The translations under genes and the position numbers were made by a program. This document shows, piece after piece, positions 1 to 11,575 of a stretch of DNA of 64,000 nt. The notes under the pieces are model-generated. The model did not search any database and had not been told where the DNA came from. It saw only the letters and a program-made list of their open reading frames with translations. The DNA is from Prorocentrum cordatum (lineage: Eukaryota; Sar; Dinophyceae; Prorocentrales; Prorocentraceae). Within the stretch, counting starts at the first letter, position 1. Each line of letters opens with the position of its first letter. Location of the stretch: positions 30,113 through 94,112 of the forward strand of contig CAUYUJ010019922.1 of assembly GCA_963575745.1 (NCBI GenBank), given 5' to 3'.

Positions 1-222
1 ATCATAAATGCGATCACAGCTGCATCCGTCACTGGCTGCGCAATGAATGCACTTTCCCTTGCGTTCAATCATGGCCGTCAATTTTTGGGTTTCATCATGC
101 ATGTCGGTGGGTTCTCAAGTGAGCGCACCTAATAATCCCAACCTCCTTATCCCCTCCTGACTGCTTCCACAACGCAGGGGGAGGAGGAGGAGGAGGAGGA
201 GAAGGAGGAGGAGGAGGAGGAT

Positions 223-1234
223 GAGGAGGAGGTGCACAGGATTCCCGGGGGGGGGGGGGCACGAATTGTCCGCCCCAGGAGGAGGCGCAACAAACTAGAA
301 CCAAGGCGATCGTGCAGCATGCGATTGCGGATGGGCCAGCGCTCACCAGGCATGCGAAAGCGGATGGGCCTGAACGCACCAATTGATGTCGGCCAGAAGG
401 TCGCAGAGAAATAGCCACTTTTGTTGTCGCAATTTCGTGCGATGCCGAATGCTGTCGCTCGGGCTTACCCTTTGCACATCCTCTGTAAAGAGAGGGGCAG
501 GGACGGGCATGAAATTGGCACAACACCTCTTTTGCCAGTAAGCTTTGACTGCAATGCTACACACGCGTGCGGGTACGAACTTGTCACGAAACCTCTCTTG
601 TCTTTATGCTGTGACTGCTGAAATACACGCGTACGGGCTCGAATGTGTCACGAAGCCTTTCTGGACCTGTCATTGAGAACTTAAACAATACTGCCCTTCA
701 GGGCCGTTCAACACCAGTCCAGAAAGAGCTCGGGCAGCGTGTATGATTTTGCCATAAGAACACCAACGCCGCCTGCCTGATCCCTACTGCTTAAGTAGTT
801 GTCAAACACAGTATCGGTGGCGATCTGATGCGGCGGTGTTGGGGTCGGGCCTTTATTGCTCCTGGGTTTCCATGCGCCTCGCAAATACTCCTGCAGGGGG
901 GCATGGATAGCCCTTGCGTCCATCACGTCACTCAACAGTGTGGTCCAACCTCCACGATCGCAATGGCGTCTACTTATCGTCACCGTCATGAGCGATCGTG
1001 CTCGCAATGTTGCGGGGGTGGGGCCAGAAGATTAGGGCGCCACGCGCGGAGGGGGGGTTCGGAAGCTTGTGCCGCGAAGGAATGTGTGGTTCGTTTTTTA
1101 GGGGGGCGGTTCGATTATTGAGTGATCCAGAGTAGCACCCGAACCGTTCCAGAGCTAGCGGTGAGGAGGCCATCTATCTGCGGGCCATTCTCCGCTGGGC
1201 GGGTCGAGGGGGGAGCGAGGAGTGATAAGCGATG
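223..1234. other. No gene recognised
   Basis: Contains a two-unit ~64-bp tandem repeat (TGACTGC at 547 and 611; shared ACACGCGT, CGGG and TGTCACGAA). Otherwise no repeat, domain or exon-like composition was seen. Confidence 0.5.
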
Positions 1235-1375
1235 ACTGAGGAGGATGAGGAGGAGGAGGAGGAGGAGAAGGAGGGAGGGAGGAGGGGGTTACAGGGGGAA
1301 GAGGAGGAGGAGGAAGAGGAGGAGGAGGAGGAGGAGGAGGAGGAGGAGGAGGAGGAGGAGGAAGAGCGAGGAGCG
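1235..1375 (+). repeat. GGA microsatellite
   Basis: GAGGAGGAGG with a few G and A interruptions. Similar smaller arrays are at 178-222 and 2,418-2,462. Confidence 0.95.
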
Positions 1376-2127
1376 AGCTGCGAAGAGTGAGGAGGTGGAG
1401 CGAGGGGCGCCGCGCGTGGGCGGGTTCGCGCGCCCGCGCCAGACTTCCCGGCGCACGCGGCCGCCCGGGCGTGGTTCCCTTGGGGCGGCGTCGTGCGGGA
1501 GGGGGTCTTTCGCCTGCTATGGGTGGGTCAGCGTCTTTTTTAGGGGCAGGAGCAAGTGATCGTTGGGACCATATCGGGATTGCTGCACGTTGGGGCTGGG
1601 AGTTGGATGCAATGTCTCTATACTGTCTTGGAGCCGCCAAAGGCTTCACGTGTTGTTGCAACACGACGTCTCTTCCGCAGCTAGTTGCTGGCCCAAGGAG
1701 GCTAAGCCAGCGACCTCACAAGCCTGTGGTAGGCGAGTCCCGGGCAGCCTGCAGCTCCTTGTTGCTCTTCAAGTCGAATTTTCACCGGTGCAGTTGAACA
1801 TATCACCGTCATCACACGGCGCTACTGTCCGTTCTCCTTTCCCCCTCCTCCTCCTCCTCCTCCTCCTCCTTTTTCTTCCTTGAACCCGCCTGGCGGGTTC
1901 TCTTGCTTTGTTCGTCGCCTGCGTTCGGGATGATAGTCATCTTGCCTCTCGATACTGGCTAAGCGATCGAACCTTCAGGCGATTTCGCTGCGGGTTAAAA
2001 ATTGCTGGGGGCAGGAGCCAGTAAGCCCAGTCTCTTGGATTTTCGATTTTTTCGGCCGTCTCAAAGAGTAGAGTGTATGAGCGCCTGAAGAAAACAGGGC
2101 CGACTGCGCCGTTATTGGCGCGTAAAC

Positions 2128-2262
2128 TGCCCGCGTGAGGTCGCGCGTGAGCGCCCTTGTTTTCAATGTGGCGTGCCGCGCTGGCGGCCCGCATAAGTTA
2201 CAGCGTAAGGTCGCTGTGTAATCTCACGTAGGACCCGTTTCTTTTCGTCGCTCACTTGTTCC
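2128..2262 (+). repeat. D1 dispersed repeat, copy 1
   Basis: CTGCCCGCGTGAGGTCGCGC, GTGAGCGCCCT, GCCGCGCTGGCGGCCCGC and TTTTCGTCGCTCAC occur in the same order at 36,090-36,222, and in shortened form at 24,843-24,935. No ORF. Confidence 0.65.
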
Positions 2263-3112
2263 TTGTTGGATTCGCTCACTTTTCGCTGCCTTTCCTTGGT
2301 AATTCATTCGTTTGTTTTTCTTGGCCGGGCTAGTATTTTCTTAGAATATGATTTTTGCTTCCTATGTCGTTCGCTGATTTTGACACCCAGAAGCCTGACC
2401 CCCGTTCGCAGGCGAGTGAGGAGGAGGAGGAGGAGGAGGAGGAGGAGGAGGAGGAGGAGGAGAGTCAGGAGGTGTCGTCAGGGTCGGGAGCGGCCTAGCG
2501 GGGGCCTGAGCCCTCGCAGGGCACGCGAGCCAGCCAGGGCTGGGCGCCGCCGAGCACGGCGGGGCTTGTGCTGCTGCCACTGGGGGCGGCTTTAGCAAAG
2601 CTCGTGGTTCGTAGTTCTTCGATCCTGGATCTGCGAGTCGGCGGCCCTCATTCGAGGCAGTGTGGGATTGATTTGGGGTAGGGTATCTCTCTGACGCCAC
2701 ACCCCCCTCCGCTACCTGCTGCTCCCTTCCCTCTCCTCCTCGCTGCTCTCCGCGCTGCCCTCCCCCCCGTCGTCGTCCCCCCCTGCTCGCCTGTGCCTCC
2801 TGGCTCCGTGGCCTCTCTCGCCCTTCTCCCCCCCGCCTCCGCGGGGGTCCATCGCTCCGTTGTCGCGTCGTTCGTCTTCCGCTTCGTCCCTCGTCGTTGC
2901 TGGGGTGTGGCTCCGGCAGTTCGAACTTTGAACTCTTGAAGGTGGCTCTCCATTCGACTAATACCGATCCGGGGAAAGTCCAGCACTTGAATCGTGTGCG
3001 GCCAGGCTGACCAGACCCGTTCCCGCTGGCCCCCGGCGGTCCCCGCCGCGACGGGGTGCGGGGCCAACTGCTGCGCCGCCGGGCCGATATGGGAAACAGG
3101 GAGGGAGGGAGG

Positions 3113-3334
3113 GAATGCATATGATGATGATGCTGATGATGATGCTGCTGATGATGATGCTGGTGATGATGGTGATGATGATGATGATGATGGTGATGCT
3201 GATTATGATTATGATGGTGATGATGGTGATTATGATGGTGATGCTGCTGCTGATGATGATCGTGGTGGTGGTGATGACGTTGTTGCTGATTATCATGATG
3301 ATGCTGATGATGATGATGCTGATGATGATGATGC

Positions 3335-3369
<35 letters not shown>

Positions 3370-3475
3370 GTGATGCTGATTATGATTATGATGGTGATGA
3401 TGGTGATTCTGATGATGCTGCTGATGATGATCGTGGTGGTGGTGATGATGATGTTGCTGATTATCATGATGACGT

Positions 3476-3517
<42 letters not shown>

Positions 3518-4425
3518 GGATGATGCTGATGATGATGCTGCTGATGATGATGATGATGATGAGGATGTGGTTGATGATGATGCTGTTGATGCTTGATGAT
3601 GGGATGATGATGTTGATGCTGATGATTGAATGCTGACTGTGATGTGCTGCTGATGATTATGATGCTGATGATGGATGTGGGGATGAGGATGGGATGATGC
3701 TGATTTGTGATGCTGATGCTGATGTGATGCTGATCAGGGCTTGATGGCTTGATGCTTGATGGCTTGATTGTTGATGATTGATGAATGATGAGATTGGGAT
3801 GATGGATGATGATTATGTGATGGATGATGTTGATGTATGCTGATGATGATGGATGGGATGATGATGATGATGATGTGATGATGATGATGATGATGATGAT
3901 GATGACGCCGCGGACGACGACGAGGGGAAGGAGGAGGTGGGGATGATGATGATGATGATTGATTGATGCTGATGCTGAATGCTGATGATGTGATGATGAT
4001 GATGTGATTGATGATGATGATGGATGATGATGTGATGATGGATTATGATGATGGATGATGAATGATGATGATGATGCTGATGATGATGATGATGATGCTG
4101 ATGTGATGATGATGATGATGTATGAGATGATGATGTTTGATGATGGATTGCTGAGGATGATGTGATGATGGTGATGAGGAGGCGGAGGAGGGGAGGAGGG
4201 AGGAGGAGGAGGTGGGAGGAGGAGCAGGAGGCGGAGGACAAGGAGGGAGGAGGAGGAGGGAGGAGGGAGGACGCGGCGGATGGAGGGAGGCGGAGGAGGA
4301 GGAGGAGGAGGGGGAGGAGGGAAGAGAGGAGGAAGGGAGGCGGAGGAGGTTGGAGGGAGGAGGGGAGGGAGGAAGGAGGAGGAGGAGGAGGAGGAGGAGG
4401 AGGAAGAGGAGGAGGAGGATGGTCA
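3113..4425 (+). repeat. GAT array then GGA array
   Basis: ATG/GAT repeats with GCT, GGT and GAT-TAT interruptions (3,113-4,160). An ~170-bp block with GATTATGATTATGATGG is duplicated (3,202-3,290 and 3,376-3,470). Then GGA-rich repeats (4,175-4,425). Long Asp or Met ORFs are artefacts of this. Confidence 0.95.
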
Positions 4426-4429
4426 GTCG

Positions 4430-5435
4430 TAGTAATTGGCTGTCCTTGTTCTCGGCTGCGTGCTTTTTGGGGGGGTGCGTCGTCGATCGGGGACCGATCA
4501 GGCTATAGGATGAGGACACGGCGCTCAAGATCCTTTTTCCTCGAGCCTCCTGCTGCGACGTCGCAGTGTTCTCGTGAAGTGGACCCCCCCAGAGATCTCG
4601 ATCCCTCCCATCCTGCAGTGTCGTTCTCTGACGGCCATGGGGCCAGGAAGCGGCCTCCAGAGGCCGAAAGCGTAAATCAAATGCCGTCGCTCGTTGGCGA
4701 GGAAGCGACAGCCGCAACCGTTGGGCTGAGGTGACCGCGGCCCTTGACGCCTCCCGGAGGCCGACCCCGACGCTTCACTGGGGAGGACCTGCGCGCGGCG
4801 CCCGATACCGAGTGCCGCGCGCAGGCCATCACCGCTGGGGGGGGGGTCGGGGTCGGTCCATCATGCGGTTCCCTCAGCCCATCGATTGTGGATCTCTTTT
4901 CTTCACTCCTGAGTTGCGATGTTGCGTCGCCTTCAGGTAGGCTTGACGTGAGGTACTGATGGGGGCGCTTCGGCCCGAATGCGGGTCGCAGTCGCAATTG
5001 CGTTCCAGGATTCTGGAACGCTCTCAGAGCGCTCCGGGCCGCTCTGGAACGGCCGCGGCGCCCGATGCATCGTCCAGGCCCGTTGGCTTTCAGAGATTCC
5101 CGACTTGCCCTCATCCGAACTTGCTCTCATCTTGCCTTCGTCTTCCTCGAGTGTCGAGGGTCGAGGATCGGTCGGCATCGACAGAGGTTCGAAGATCGGG
5201 GTTCGAGAATCTGGTTTTCTTCAAGTTCCGGGGCCCTTCGGGGCCTTTCGAGGTACCCTCCTCGCCGCGGCTGGACCCGCGTCGAAGTTCTTGCCTGGGG
5301 GCATAGCTTCTAGTGCCTTCGTGGATCCGTGACAGTCAGTTGTGGCGTCGTCCTGTAGCCTACCGTGTGCGTGCTGGGCATGTGAGCGCCTGATATCGCT
5401 ACCGCCATTGTGGTGGTCCCATCCTTCCGGAGAGG
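4430..5435. other. No gene recognised
   Basis: Mixed-composition sequence with many short open frames on both strands and no recognised domain. Local duplicated words (GTTCGAGAATC, TCGAGGGTCGAGG) near 5,150-5,220. Confidence 0.5.
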
Positions 5436-5439
5436 CCTC

Positions 5440-5595
5440 CTCCCCCTCCTTTTCCCCCCCTCCTCTCCCTCCCCCCTCCCCTCCCCACTGCCCTCCTCCT
5501 CCCCTCCCCTCCTCCTCCCCTCCCCTCGCCCCTCCTCCTCTCCCTCCTCCTCCCCCTCCTTTTATCCCCCCCCTCCTCCCCCTCCCCACTGCCCT
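5440..5595 (+). repeat. CTC/CCCT-rich tract
   Basis: Degenerate CCCCTCCTCC repeats; top-strand pyrimidine only, for 155 bp. Confidence 0.9.
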
Positions 5596-5779
5596 CGAGC
5601 CGTCGGCACCGCTGCGCGGAGTCGGACTCGCTGCAACCCTTGCCTGACGCCTGCACTCTGCCCAGGCTGCCCTGCGTCACTCCGCCGACCGGAGTGGGGT
5701 CAGCGCCACCCAAACATGCTCCTATTGATTACGTGTGCGTCGTGCACGGCGCTTTCCGGCCATACCGCTGGGGTGCCGA

Positions 5780-6065
5780 TGTGCTCTCTCTCTCTCTCTC
5801 TTTTTGTTTTTTTTTTTTTTTTTTTTTTTTTCTTCTCTCTTCTCTCTCTCTCTCTCTCTCTCTTATAAATACATATATATATATATATATATATATAAAA
5901 GACGCTGATGCTGTGTGGTCGGCTGGGACGTGCGCCTCCAGGGGGGGGGGCGCACAGCACCAGCATGCCCTTCTTCCACGGAGGGAGGGAGGGAGGGAGG
6001 GAGGGAGGGAGGGAGGAGGAGGAGGAGGAGGAGGAGGAGGAGGAGGAGGAGGAGGAGGAGGACGA
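5780..6065 (+). repeat. CT, poly-T, TA and GGGA/GGA tracts
   Basis: CT run, T27, CT run, TA run (to 5,897), 80 bp of spacer, then GGGA (5,981-6,012) and GGA (6,013-6,062). Confidence 0.95.
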
Positions 6066-6823
6066 GCAGGATGACGGCGGAGGCAGGGCGGCGGGATCTC
6101 TACATGTCCACTGCCCTAGGCCTCGGCCCACCCTGGGCCGACGAGCGGTGTCGCATCCCTGGGCCCACCCCGGGCCCAGGATGGTGCATACAGTGAGCGG
6201 CTTGAATAAGGAACACTTACTTTTCAAAAGGGGCTCGGGCGTTCCTTAGGCTTGCATGCGTTATTTACAGTTCCTTATGCGTTATTTGTTATTTATCGTT
6301 CCTTATGCGTTATTCCTTGGGGTAAAAAAAGGGCTTCGTTCCTTATTCATCGTTCCTTAGGTCAGACCGATGACTGTACACACCCTGGGCCCAGGACGGT
6401 GCATGCTGCACCGCCCCCCTCGGCTCTGGATTGGCTCGGGCCTGGGGCCGTGGAGACGCGGAGATCCTGCCGTTCCAGGAGGAAGAGAACGGATGGGTGC
6501 ACGGATGGTTGGAAGGCGGGTCCCGGGATCCCGGGACCCTCCTTCCGACCATCCATCCAGGGAGGGAGGGAAGGAAGGAGGGGTGGGAGGCAGGGATGGA
6601 AGGAGGGGTGGGTGGGGGGGATGGGAGGGAGGGAGGGGTGGAGGGAGGGCCCCTGGGGGGAGGGACGGGCTGGGATGGGACGGGAGGGGTGGGAGGGCAG
6701 GAGGCCGCAGCGGCGCCCCAGCCCCCCCCCCGAGGTTTCCCCTGCGCCCGCCCGCGCGCGGCGCGGCGGGGCCAGACGACGAGGTGCCCTCCCAGGGCTC
6801 GGGCCAGACGGTGTGCGGGGTCG

Positions 6824-6985
6824 GAGGGCACCAACTATACACCAACACCGATCCTGGCCCAGGATCACCCTGGGCCCATGATCGGTGTATATGCCTTCTT
6901 GCCCAAGGCAGGAGGGCGTATACACCGATCCTGGGCCCAGGGTGATCCTGGCCAGGATCGGTGTTGGGGTATAGTTGGTGCCTTC
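6824..6985. mobile_element. M5 long hairpin, copy 1
   Basis: Arms of about 73 bp (6824-6897 and 6910-6985) are near-perfect reverse complements: GAGGGCACCAACTATACACC, then ACACCGATCCTGG, mirrored by CCAGGATCGGTGTTGGGGTA and TAGTTGGTGCCTTCC. The loop is about 12 nt. No ORF. Confidence 0.75.
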
Positions 6986-7002
6986 CTACGGGGGCGCAGA
7001 GA

Positions 7003-7190
7003 GAGAGGGGGTGATGACTGGGGGGGGGGGACATCATGGCGTGGGGCATGCTAATCCTCAGATTTCGTGGCGGCTCTTCGTGTTGTGTCATCACCTCCTG
7101 GCCCCTCCCTCCCTGGGCCGCGCACGTGCGCGGCATGACTTGCGCCCCCCCCCCCTCTTGGACGCCCCCCTCTTGGCCGCCCCGGGGTGT
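7003..7190 (+). repeat. D2 dispersed repeat, copy 1
   Basis: Shares GGGGGTGATGACTGGGGGG, CCTCAGATTTC, GGCCGCGCAC and CCCCTCTTGGACGCCCCCCT, in order, with 36,541-36,720. About 180 bp, no ORF. Confidence 0.7.
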
Positions 7191-7339
7191 TTCTAGGCGA
7201 GGAGGGCGCGCGGCAAGAGGAGGGGGATGCGGAAGGAAGGAAGGGGAGGAGTGCACGCGCGGCGCTGGCGGATTCAAAACCGGGGACCCAGCACCACGGG
7301 ATGGTTGGAGCACCGTCGGGCCGCTGGAATCGGGAACTC

Positions 7340-7500
7340 CTGCTTCTCCTCCTCTCCTCTCCTCCTCCTCTCTCCTCCTCCTCTCCTCCCTCCCCCTCCC
7401 TCTCCCCCTTCTCCTCCTCCTCCTCCTCCTCCTCCTCCTCCTCCTCCTCCTCCTCCTCCTCCTCTTTCTCCTCCTCCTCTTCCTCCTCCTCCTGTTCCTT
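7340..7500 (+). repeat. CTC microsatellite
   Basis: CTCCTCCTCC with interruptions for 160 bp. Confidence 0.95.
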
Positions 7501-7945
7501 GGGTCAGCATGCGTTCCGCTCCTTTTCTGGCGGCGAGCCCCCCTGGTGTTCCTTCGGGCTTCATGGACTTCTCTGGAACAACAGGGGCCTCGCTCCTTAT
7601 GTAGCGTTCCTTAGGCCAGCGGCCCGACTGTAACACGGTGCCAGCCAGCATCGCCTGTGCGCCGCTGCACGAACGCAGGCATTGTGGGTCTTGGTTTCCA
7701 TCAGCGGCCAGCGCAGGCGCCGTGCATGGCGCGGTGCAGACACCGTGGGCGCGCTCAATAAGAGGTCGCAGGCATCGCCTGGCCTGGTTGAGGCGAGCGC
7801 AGGCACTGCAGGCGTTGATTTCGTTTTGATTTCGTTCTGCGGGACGAGGGAAAACGAGCGCAGAACGAACTTTTTCCGTCGGCGGCGAGGCGGGACAGTC
7901 CACTCCAGCGTGGCAGCGATACTACAAAGCGAATTGGCCGGCATG

Positions 7946-8085
7946 CAGGAGGAGGAGGAGGAGGAGGAGGAGGAGGAGGAGGAGGAGGAGGAGGAGGAGG
8001 AGGAGAGAAAAGGAAAGGGAGGAGGAGGAGGAGGAGGAGGAGGAGGAGGAGGAGGAGGAGGAGGAGGAGGAGGAGGAGGAGGGAA
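7946..8085 (+). repeat. GGA microsatellite
   Basis: Two GGA runs separated by AGAAAAGGAAAGG. Confidence 0.95.
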
Positions 8086-8229
8086 AAGGAAGAGGCGGCC
8101 GCGGGGGGGAGAGCAGGGCGAGCACCCAGAGGCGGAAGACTTCAACACAGAGCGAACACGGAGAGCACCATTTAGCTCGAGCTCTGTGTGCCCTCGCAGA
8201 CATCACGTGTTTTTTTGGGGAGGTCATTC

Positions 8230-8779
8230 GGCGGCGAGCCCAGGGGGGAAGTGAGAGGCGAAGCAGCGAACACGGCATCGACGTGAGCTTTTGACGGTCC
8301 GCGTTGATTTCTCCGATCGGCGCTGGAGCCCCCCGCGGCGCCTCCGACGCCGCCCCCTCGCGCGCTCCGCGCGCGGGGGAGGTGGGTCCAGCGCCGATCC
8401 AAGAGATTCGCGCGGCCCGTCGAGAGCTCTGTCGGAAGACCCTGCTTGAGATCGGGTGACGCCTTTCGTGAATGATAAGGCCGTGGTTTTCTGTGTTTCC
8501 ATTCGCCGTGAACGTGCACTCGCTGCAGCTGTACATCTGAACCGCCTGCCCTCCAGGGGACCGCTCCTCCGGGAGCTGGCACGCAGGCTCCTGCCCTGTC
8601 CCGTGCAGGGAAGGGACAGGCCTCTTGAGAAGGCGGGGGGCCCCCCTCGCGCCTTCCGAGAAGCCGCCCGTGGCTTCGGAGCAGGCCCACAGGGCTACTC
8701 GGGAGGCTCGCGCTTCTGGGAAGCCCCGCCGCCTTCTGAGAAGGCGCGCCCCTCTCGCTTCCCCCCCGGGATCGCCGCC
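8230..8779. mobile_element. M3 element, copy 1 (composite, contains M2)
   Basis: Left GGCGGCGAGCCCAGGGGGGA followed by AGTGAGAGGCG; right CTCGCTTCCCCCCCGGGAT followed by CGCCGCC. Interior has the M2 copy and AGAAGGC-type repeats typical of M3 (8620-8750). Confidence 0.5.
8285..8429. mobile_element. M2 foldback element, copy 1
   Basis: Ends GAGCTTTTGACGG and CCGTCGAGAGCTC are inverted repeats; inner arms GATCGGCGCTGGAGCCCCCC and GGGTCCAGCGCCGATC also pair. Core CGCGCGCTCCGCGCGCG is self-complementary. Lies between the two ends of an M3-like element. Confidence 0.6.
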
Positions 8780-8874
8780 AATCCACAGCGTGGCCCCCCC
8801 AGGACGTCTGGACTTCTTCCCCGGGACCAGCTCTTCGTCCTGGCTCGTGCTTGGGCGGTCCTCGGGGCCCGGCG

Positions 8875-9065
8875 GGGGAGGAGGAGGGAGGAGGGAGGAG
8901 GGAGGAGGGAGGAGGGAGGAGGGAGGAGGGAGGAGGGAGGTGGGAGGAGGGGAGGAGGGCGGTAGAGTGGAGGAGGAGGAGGAGGAGGAGGAGGAGGTGG
9001 AGGAGGAGGAGGAGGAGGAGGGTGAGGAGGAGGACTGGAGGAGGACTGGAGGAGGAGGACTGGAG
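8875..9065 (+). repeat. GGGAGGA then GGA arrays
   Basis: Seven-bp GGGAGGA units (8,882-8,940), then GGA and GGACT units. Confidence 0.95.
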
Positions 9066-9204
9066 GAGAAGGAATGCCCCCCGACGGGGAAGCACAATGG
9101 TTCGCCCTGGCTTTCCAGGGCGTTGGGTCCCTGGGGGCCTTCAGGCCACGGCTCGGGCCCCGGGTGGCCGAGCGGGCCGGCGCTGCCCCCGCCCCTCCCC
9201 CGGG

Positions 9205-9490
9205 GGAAGCCCTCGACGAGGCGCGGCCGCTGGAAGGCACCCCTGAGGCTAGAATTAAGTCGGGCCTGTCCCCCTACAGGAGGAATATTCGAACATAGTC
9301 AAAACGATTTTCAGGGGACTATTTCTTGAGTATTTTTTGACCATGTTGGAATCTTTTAGGAGTATTTTATATATTTCATCGAAAATCCCCCTGTAGGGGG
9401 ACACGCCCGACTTAAGGCTAGAAAGCCGCGGAGGGCCGACGAAAACGCCCGAAAACCTTGACCTCGAACCCGACGTTGCCTCGTTGAAAT
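9205..9490 (+). repeat. D3 repeat split by M1 copy a
   Basis: CGAGGCGCGGCCGCTGGAAG and CACCCCTGAGGCTAGAA precede M1; AAGCCGCGGAGGGCCGACGA and CCTCGAACCCGACGTTGCC follow. The last part also matches the spacer of the M1 tandem array. Confidence 0.6.
9255..9415 (+). mobile_element. M1 inverted-repeat element, copy a
   Basis: 161 bp. Left end TTAAGTCGGGCCTGTCCC, right end GGGGGACACGCCCGACTTAA. Flanked by perfect 8-bp duplications GGCTAGAA (9247-9254 and 9416-9423). Interior is A/T-rich with AATATTC near the left end. No ORF. Inserted in a D3 repeat. Confidence 0.85.
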
Positions 9491-9492
9491 TC

Positions 9493-9697
9493 GGTAGCAA
9501 GTCACGGGAGCCTTGTACACCCTCGCAGTTCCGTTTCTGAGATGCACTGGTGTCGACTAGCGTCTCGCAATCGATGGGATAGCGCCGACAGGCGTCAATG
9601 AGCGTTGATTTCGCGCCGATGAGCGTCGATCTGGCGTCGACCAGCGTCGACTCGCAACAGCCAGCACGGCCATATGGGAGGCTCTCGTGAGCTGCCG
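9493..9697. mobile_element. M6 inverted-repeat element, copy 1
   Basis: Left GGTAGCAAGTCACGGGAGCC, right GGCTCTCGTGAGCTGCCG. Interior consists of TGAGCGTCGAT/ACCAGCGTCGACT repeats. About 205 bp, no ORF. Abuts an M10 element on the right. Confidence 0.6.
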
Positions 9698-9708
9698 CAG
9701 AGTCGGGG

Positions 9709-10030
9709 GTTGCCAAAGGTGCCCCTGGCCCAAGGTTTGAGGGGGGAAGGAGGAGGAGGAGGAGGAGGAGGAGGAGGAGGAGGAGGAGGAGGTGGGAGGA
9801 GGAGAGGAGGAGGAGGAGGAGGAGGAGGAGGAGGAGGAGGAGGAGGAGGAGGACCCTCTCCCCCTCCAACTTATGGTGGTGGTGGTGGTAAGCAGGCCCA
9901 AGGTGCCCCCAGCTTTTCGCTACGCCTCGGAGCCCCAGGGAGCACCCTCGGCCTCGCGAGGGGTGCTCGGGAGGCCGTGGGGGCCTCCCTGGAAAGGCTG
10001 GGGGCACCTTGGGCCAGGGGCACTTCTGGC
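9709..10030. mobile_element. M10 foldback element, copy 1, with GGA expansion
   Basis: Left GTTGCCAAAGGTGCCCCTGG, right CCAGGGGCACTTCTGGC; inner GCCCAAGGTGCCCCCAGC and GCTGGGGGCACCTTGGGC pair. Between the left arm and its inner part sits a ~110-bp GGA array (9747-9855). Confidence 0.6.
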
Positions 10031-10680
10031 CAGCGGCCTTTTTGCTGCGTCACAGTCGTGATGCGCTCCTCTTCCTGCCTGTCTGTTTGTAGCTCTCTCT
10101 GTCCTTCCATCTATTTTCCATACATGCGAATTATCTTCCACTGCGCCCAACTGCCGGGACTGCGTGTCCCAGGCGCCTACCCTCTTAGAGGACCGCCCCA
10201 TAGGGGCTGGAATGTGGGTCGCATCGCATCGCATCATCGCATCGCATCGATGCTCAGAGGCCGGCGGCACTCCAACATACTAATACTATGTGTGCGTCGC
10301 CCCCCCCCCCCCCAGGGGCGACGCACGCACCGAGAAGTCGTGTAGTGCATGCGCCGTGGCGGGCGCTTTCTGGCCACACCGCTCGGGAAACGATCTGCTG
10401 CAAGATGGGTATGCTACATGTTCGGGTCGGACGCGCGCCTCCGAGGAGAACACATGGTACTCGTAGGTCTTTGTGCGTCCCAAGAGGTGCTCTCGCTGCC
10501 GCCCACGCCGCGAGACCGCCCGGCCGCGCGCCGCTTCCGGCGGCCGCTGCCGCCCGGGCGCGCCCGGCCCGTGGTGCCGTGGGTGCAGCCCTCGCCGCTG
10601 CCGCCGCGGGCTGCCGCCGTTGGCTCCCGGGCGGCGAGATCGGTGCTCGCTGGCGGTGGTTCGCCCCCAGTCCTCAGATT

Positions 10681-10712
10681 TTCTAGGCTTCCCAGATGGG
10701 GTCGGATCGGAG
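10681..10712 (+). mobile_element. Solo M4 left end
   Basis: TTCTAGGCTTCCCAGATGGG then GTCGGATCGGAG matches the left border of M4 copies B and C, with no right arm following. A truncated copy. Confidence 0.5.
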
Positions 10713-10855
10713 TATATTGGATTGTAACATGCTGGACAAAAGACAAAGACAGTGTGCTTAGAACATGAGCCCTATGTGCTGAAACAAGGCCATATCGGCC
10801 AGAGATGTTCTAAGGACATCTCGTGCAGACCACAAAAGGTTCTTAGAATCTAGAA

Positions 10856-11000
10856 TGCGGTCGGAGGATCGCGCCGCATCGCCGATGCTTCGGCGATGCG
10901 GCTCGATGCGGAGCCTGTGCTTCCCCACGCCGACGTCGCCGATGCATCGCCGACGATGCATCGCCGATGCATCGGCGATGCGGCGCGATCCTCTGACCCA
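10856..11000. mobile_element. M4 foldback element, copy A
   Basis: Arms GGTCGGAGGATCGCGCCGCA (left) and TGCGGCGCGATCCTCTGACC (right) are inverted. Interior is made of GATGCATCGCC units, themselves partly palindromic. Confidence 0.7.
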
Positions 11001-11018
11001 ATTTTTTCGAGTCGGGCG

Positions 11019-11165
11019 TTTTCGCCTTTTTTGGGGCCCTGGGGCCCTCGCAGATCGATCCGGCTCGAACAAATCATGCAGAGAGATGGTGACTAGGGTT
11101 CCGGTCGTGATTTGTTACGATGTTGCATTTTTTGCGACGTCGGATCTCAGGTTTTTAAGAACATG
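11019..11165 (+). repeat. M14 dispersed repeat, copy 1
   Basis: GGGCCCTCGCAGATCGATCC, GGCTCGAACAAAT, GATGTTGCATTTTTTGCGAC and GTCGGATCTCAGG recur in order at 63,083-63,215 and in reverse at 28,740-28,920. Confidence 0.55.
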
Positions 11166-11183
11166 CAAGCCGCTCAGATCTGG

Positions 11184-11322
11184 TGTTGCCAGAAGTGCCC
11201 TTGGCCCAAAGTGCCCCCAGGCTTTCCAAGGAGGCCCCAACGGCCTCCAGGGGGGGCCCTGGGGGCTCCAAGATGGGGCGAAAGGCTGGGGGCACCTGGG
11301 GCCAGGGGCACCTTTGCCAACC
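11184..11322. mobile_element. M10 foldback element, copy 2
   Basis: 139 bp without expansion. Left GTTGCCAGAAGTGCCCTTGG, right CCAGGGGCACCTTTGCCAAC; inner GTGCCCCCAGGCTTTC and GAAAGGCTGGGGGCAC pair. Confidence 0.65.
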
Positions 11323-11412
11323 TCTGAAGGGGGAGCTCTTCTGCCCTTGTAGGATCCGCAGTATCGTAGTGACAGCAGGCAGCCAAGGTGGGCGGGTGGG
11401 ATGGCGGTAGTG

Positions 11413-11565
11413 TTAAGTCGGGCTTGTCCCTCTACAGGAGGGATATTCAAAAATAGTAAAAAATAGTCAGGGGACGATTTTTAGTATTGTTTGACTTTTT
11501 TTGGCAATTGTTTGGCTTTTTGTTGTTGGACAAAATCCGCCTGTAGGGGGACATGCCCGACCGAA
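11413..11565 (+). mobile_element. M1 element, copy b
   Basis: 153 bp. Left TTAAGTCGGGCTTGTCCC, right GGGGGACATGCCCGACCGAA. No target-site duplication detected, so it is older or its flank is rearranged. The spliced-leader relic begins 11 bp downstream. Confidence 0.75.
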
Positions 11566-11575
11566 GATTACCCTT

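Noticed and set aside
3113-3636. Long Asp-rich or Met-rich open frames
   Set aside because: They are direct translations of the GAT/ATG microsatellite; all phases are open.
6824-6985. Hairpin as an assembly artefact
   Set aside because: Arms differ at several positions and a second, diverged family member exists at 13,955, so this looks like real sequence.
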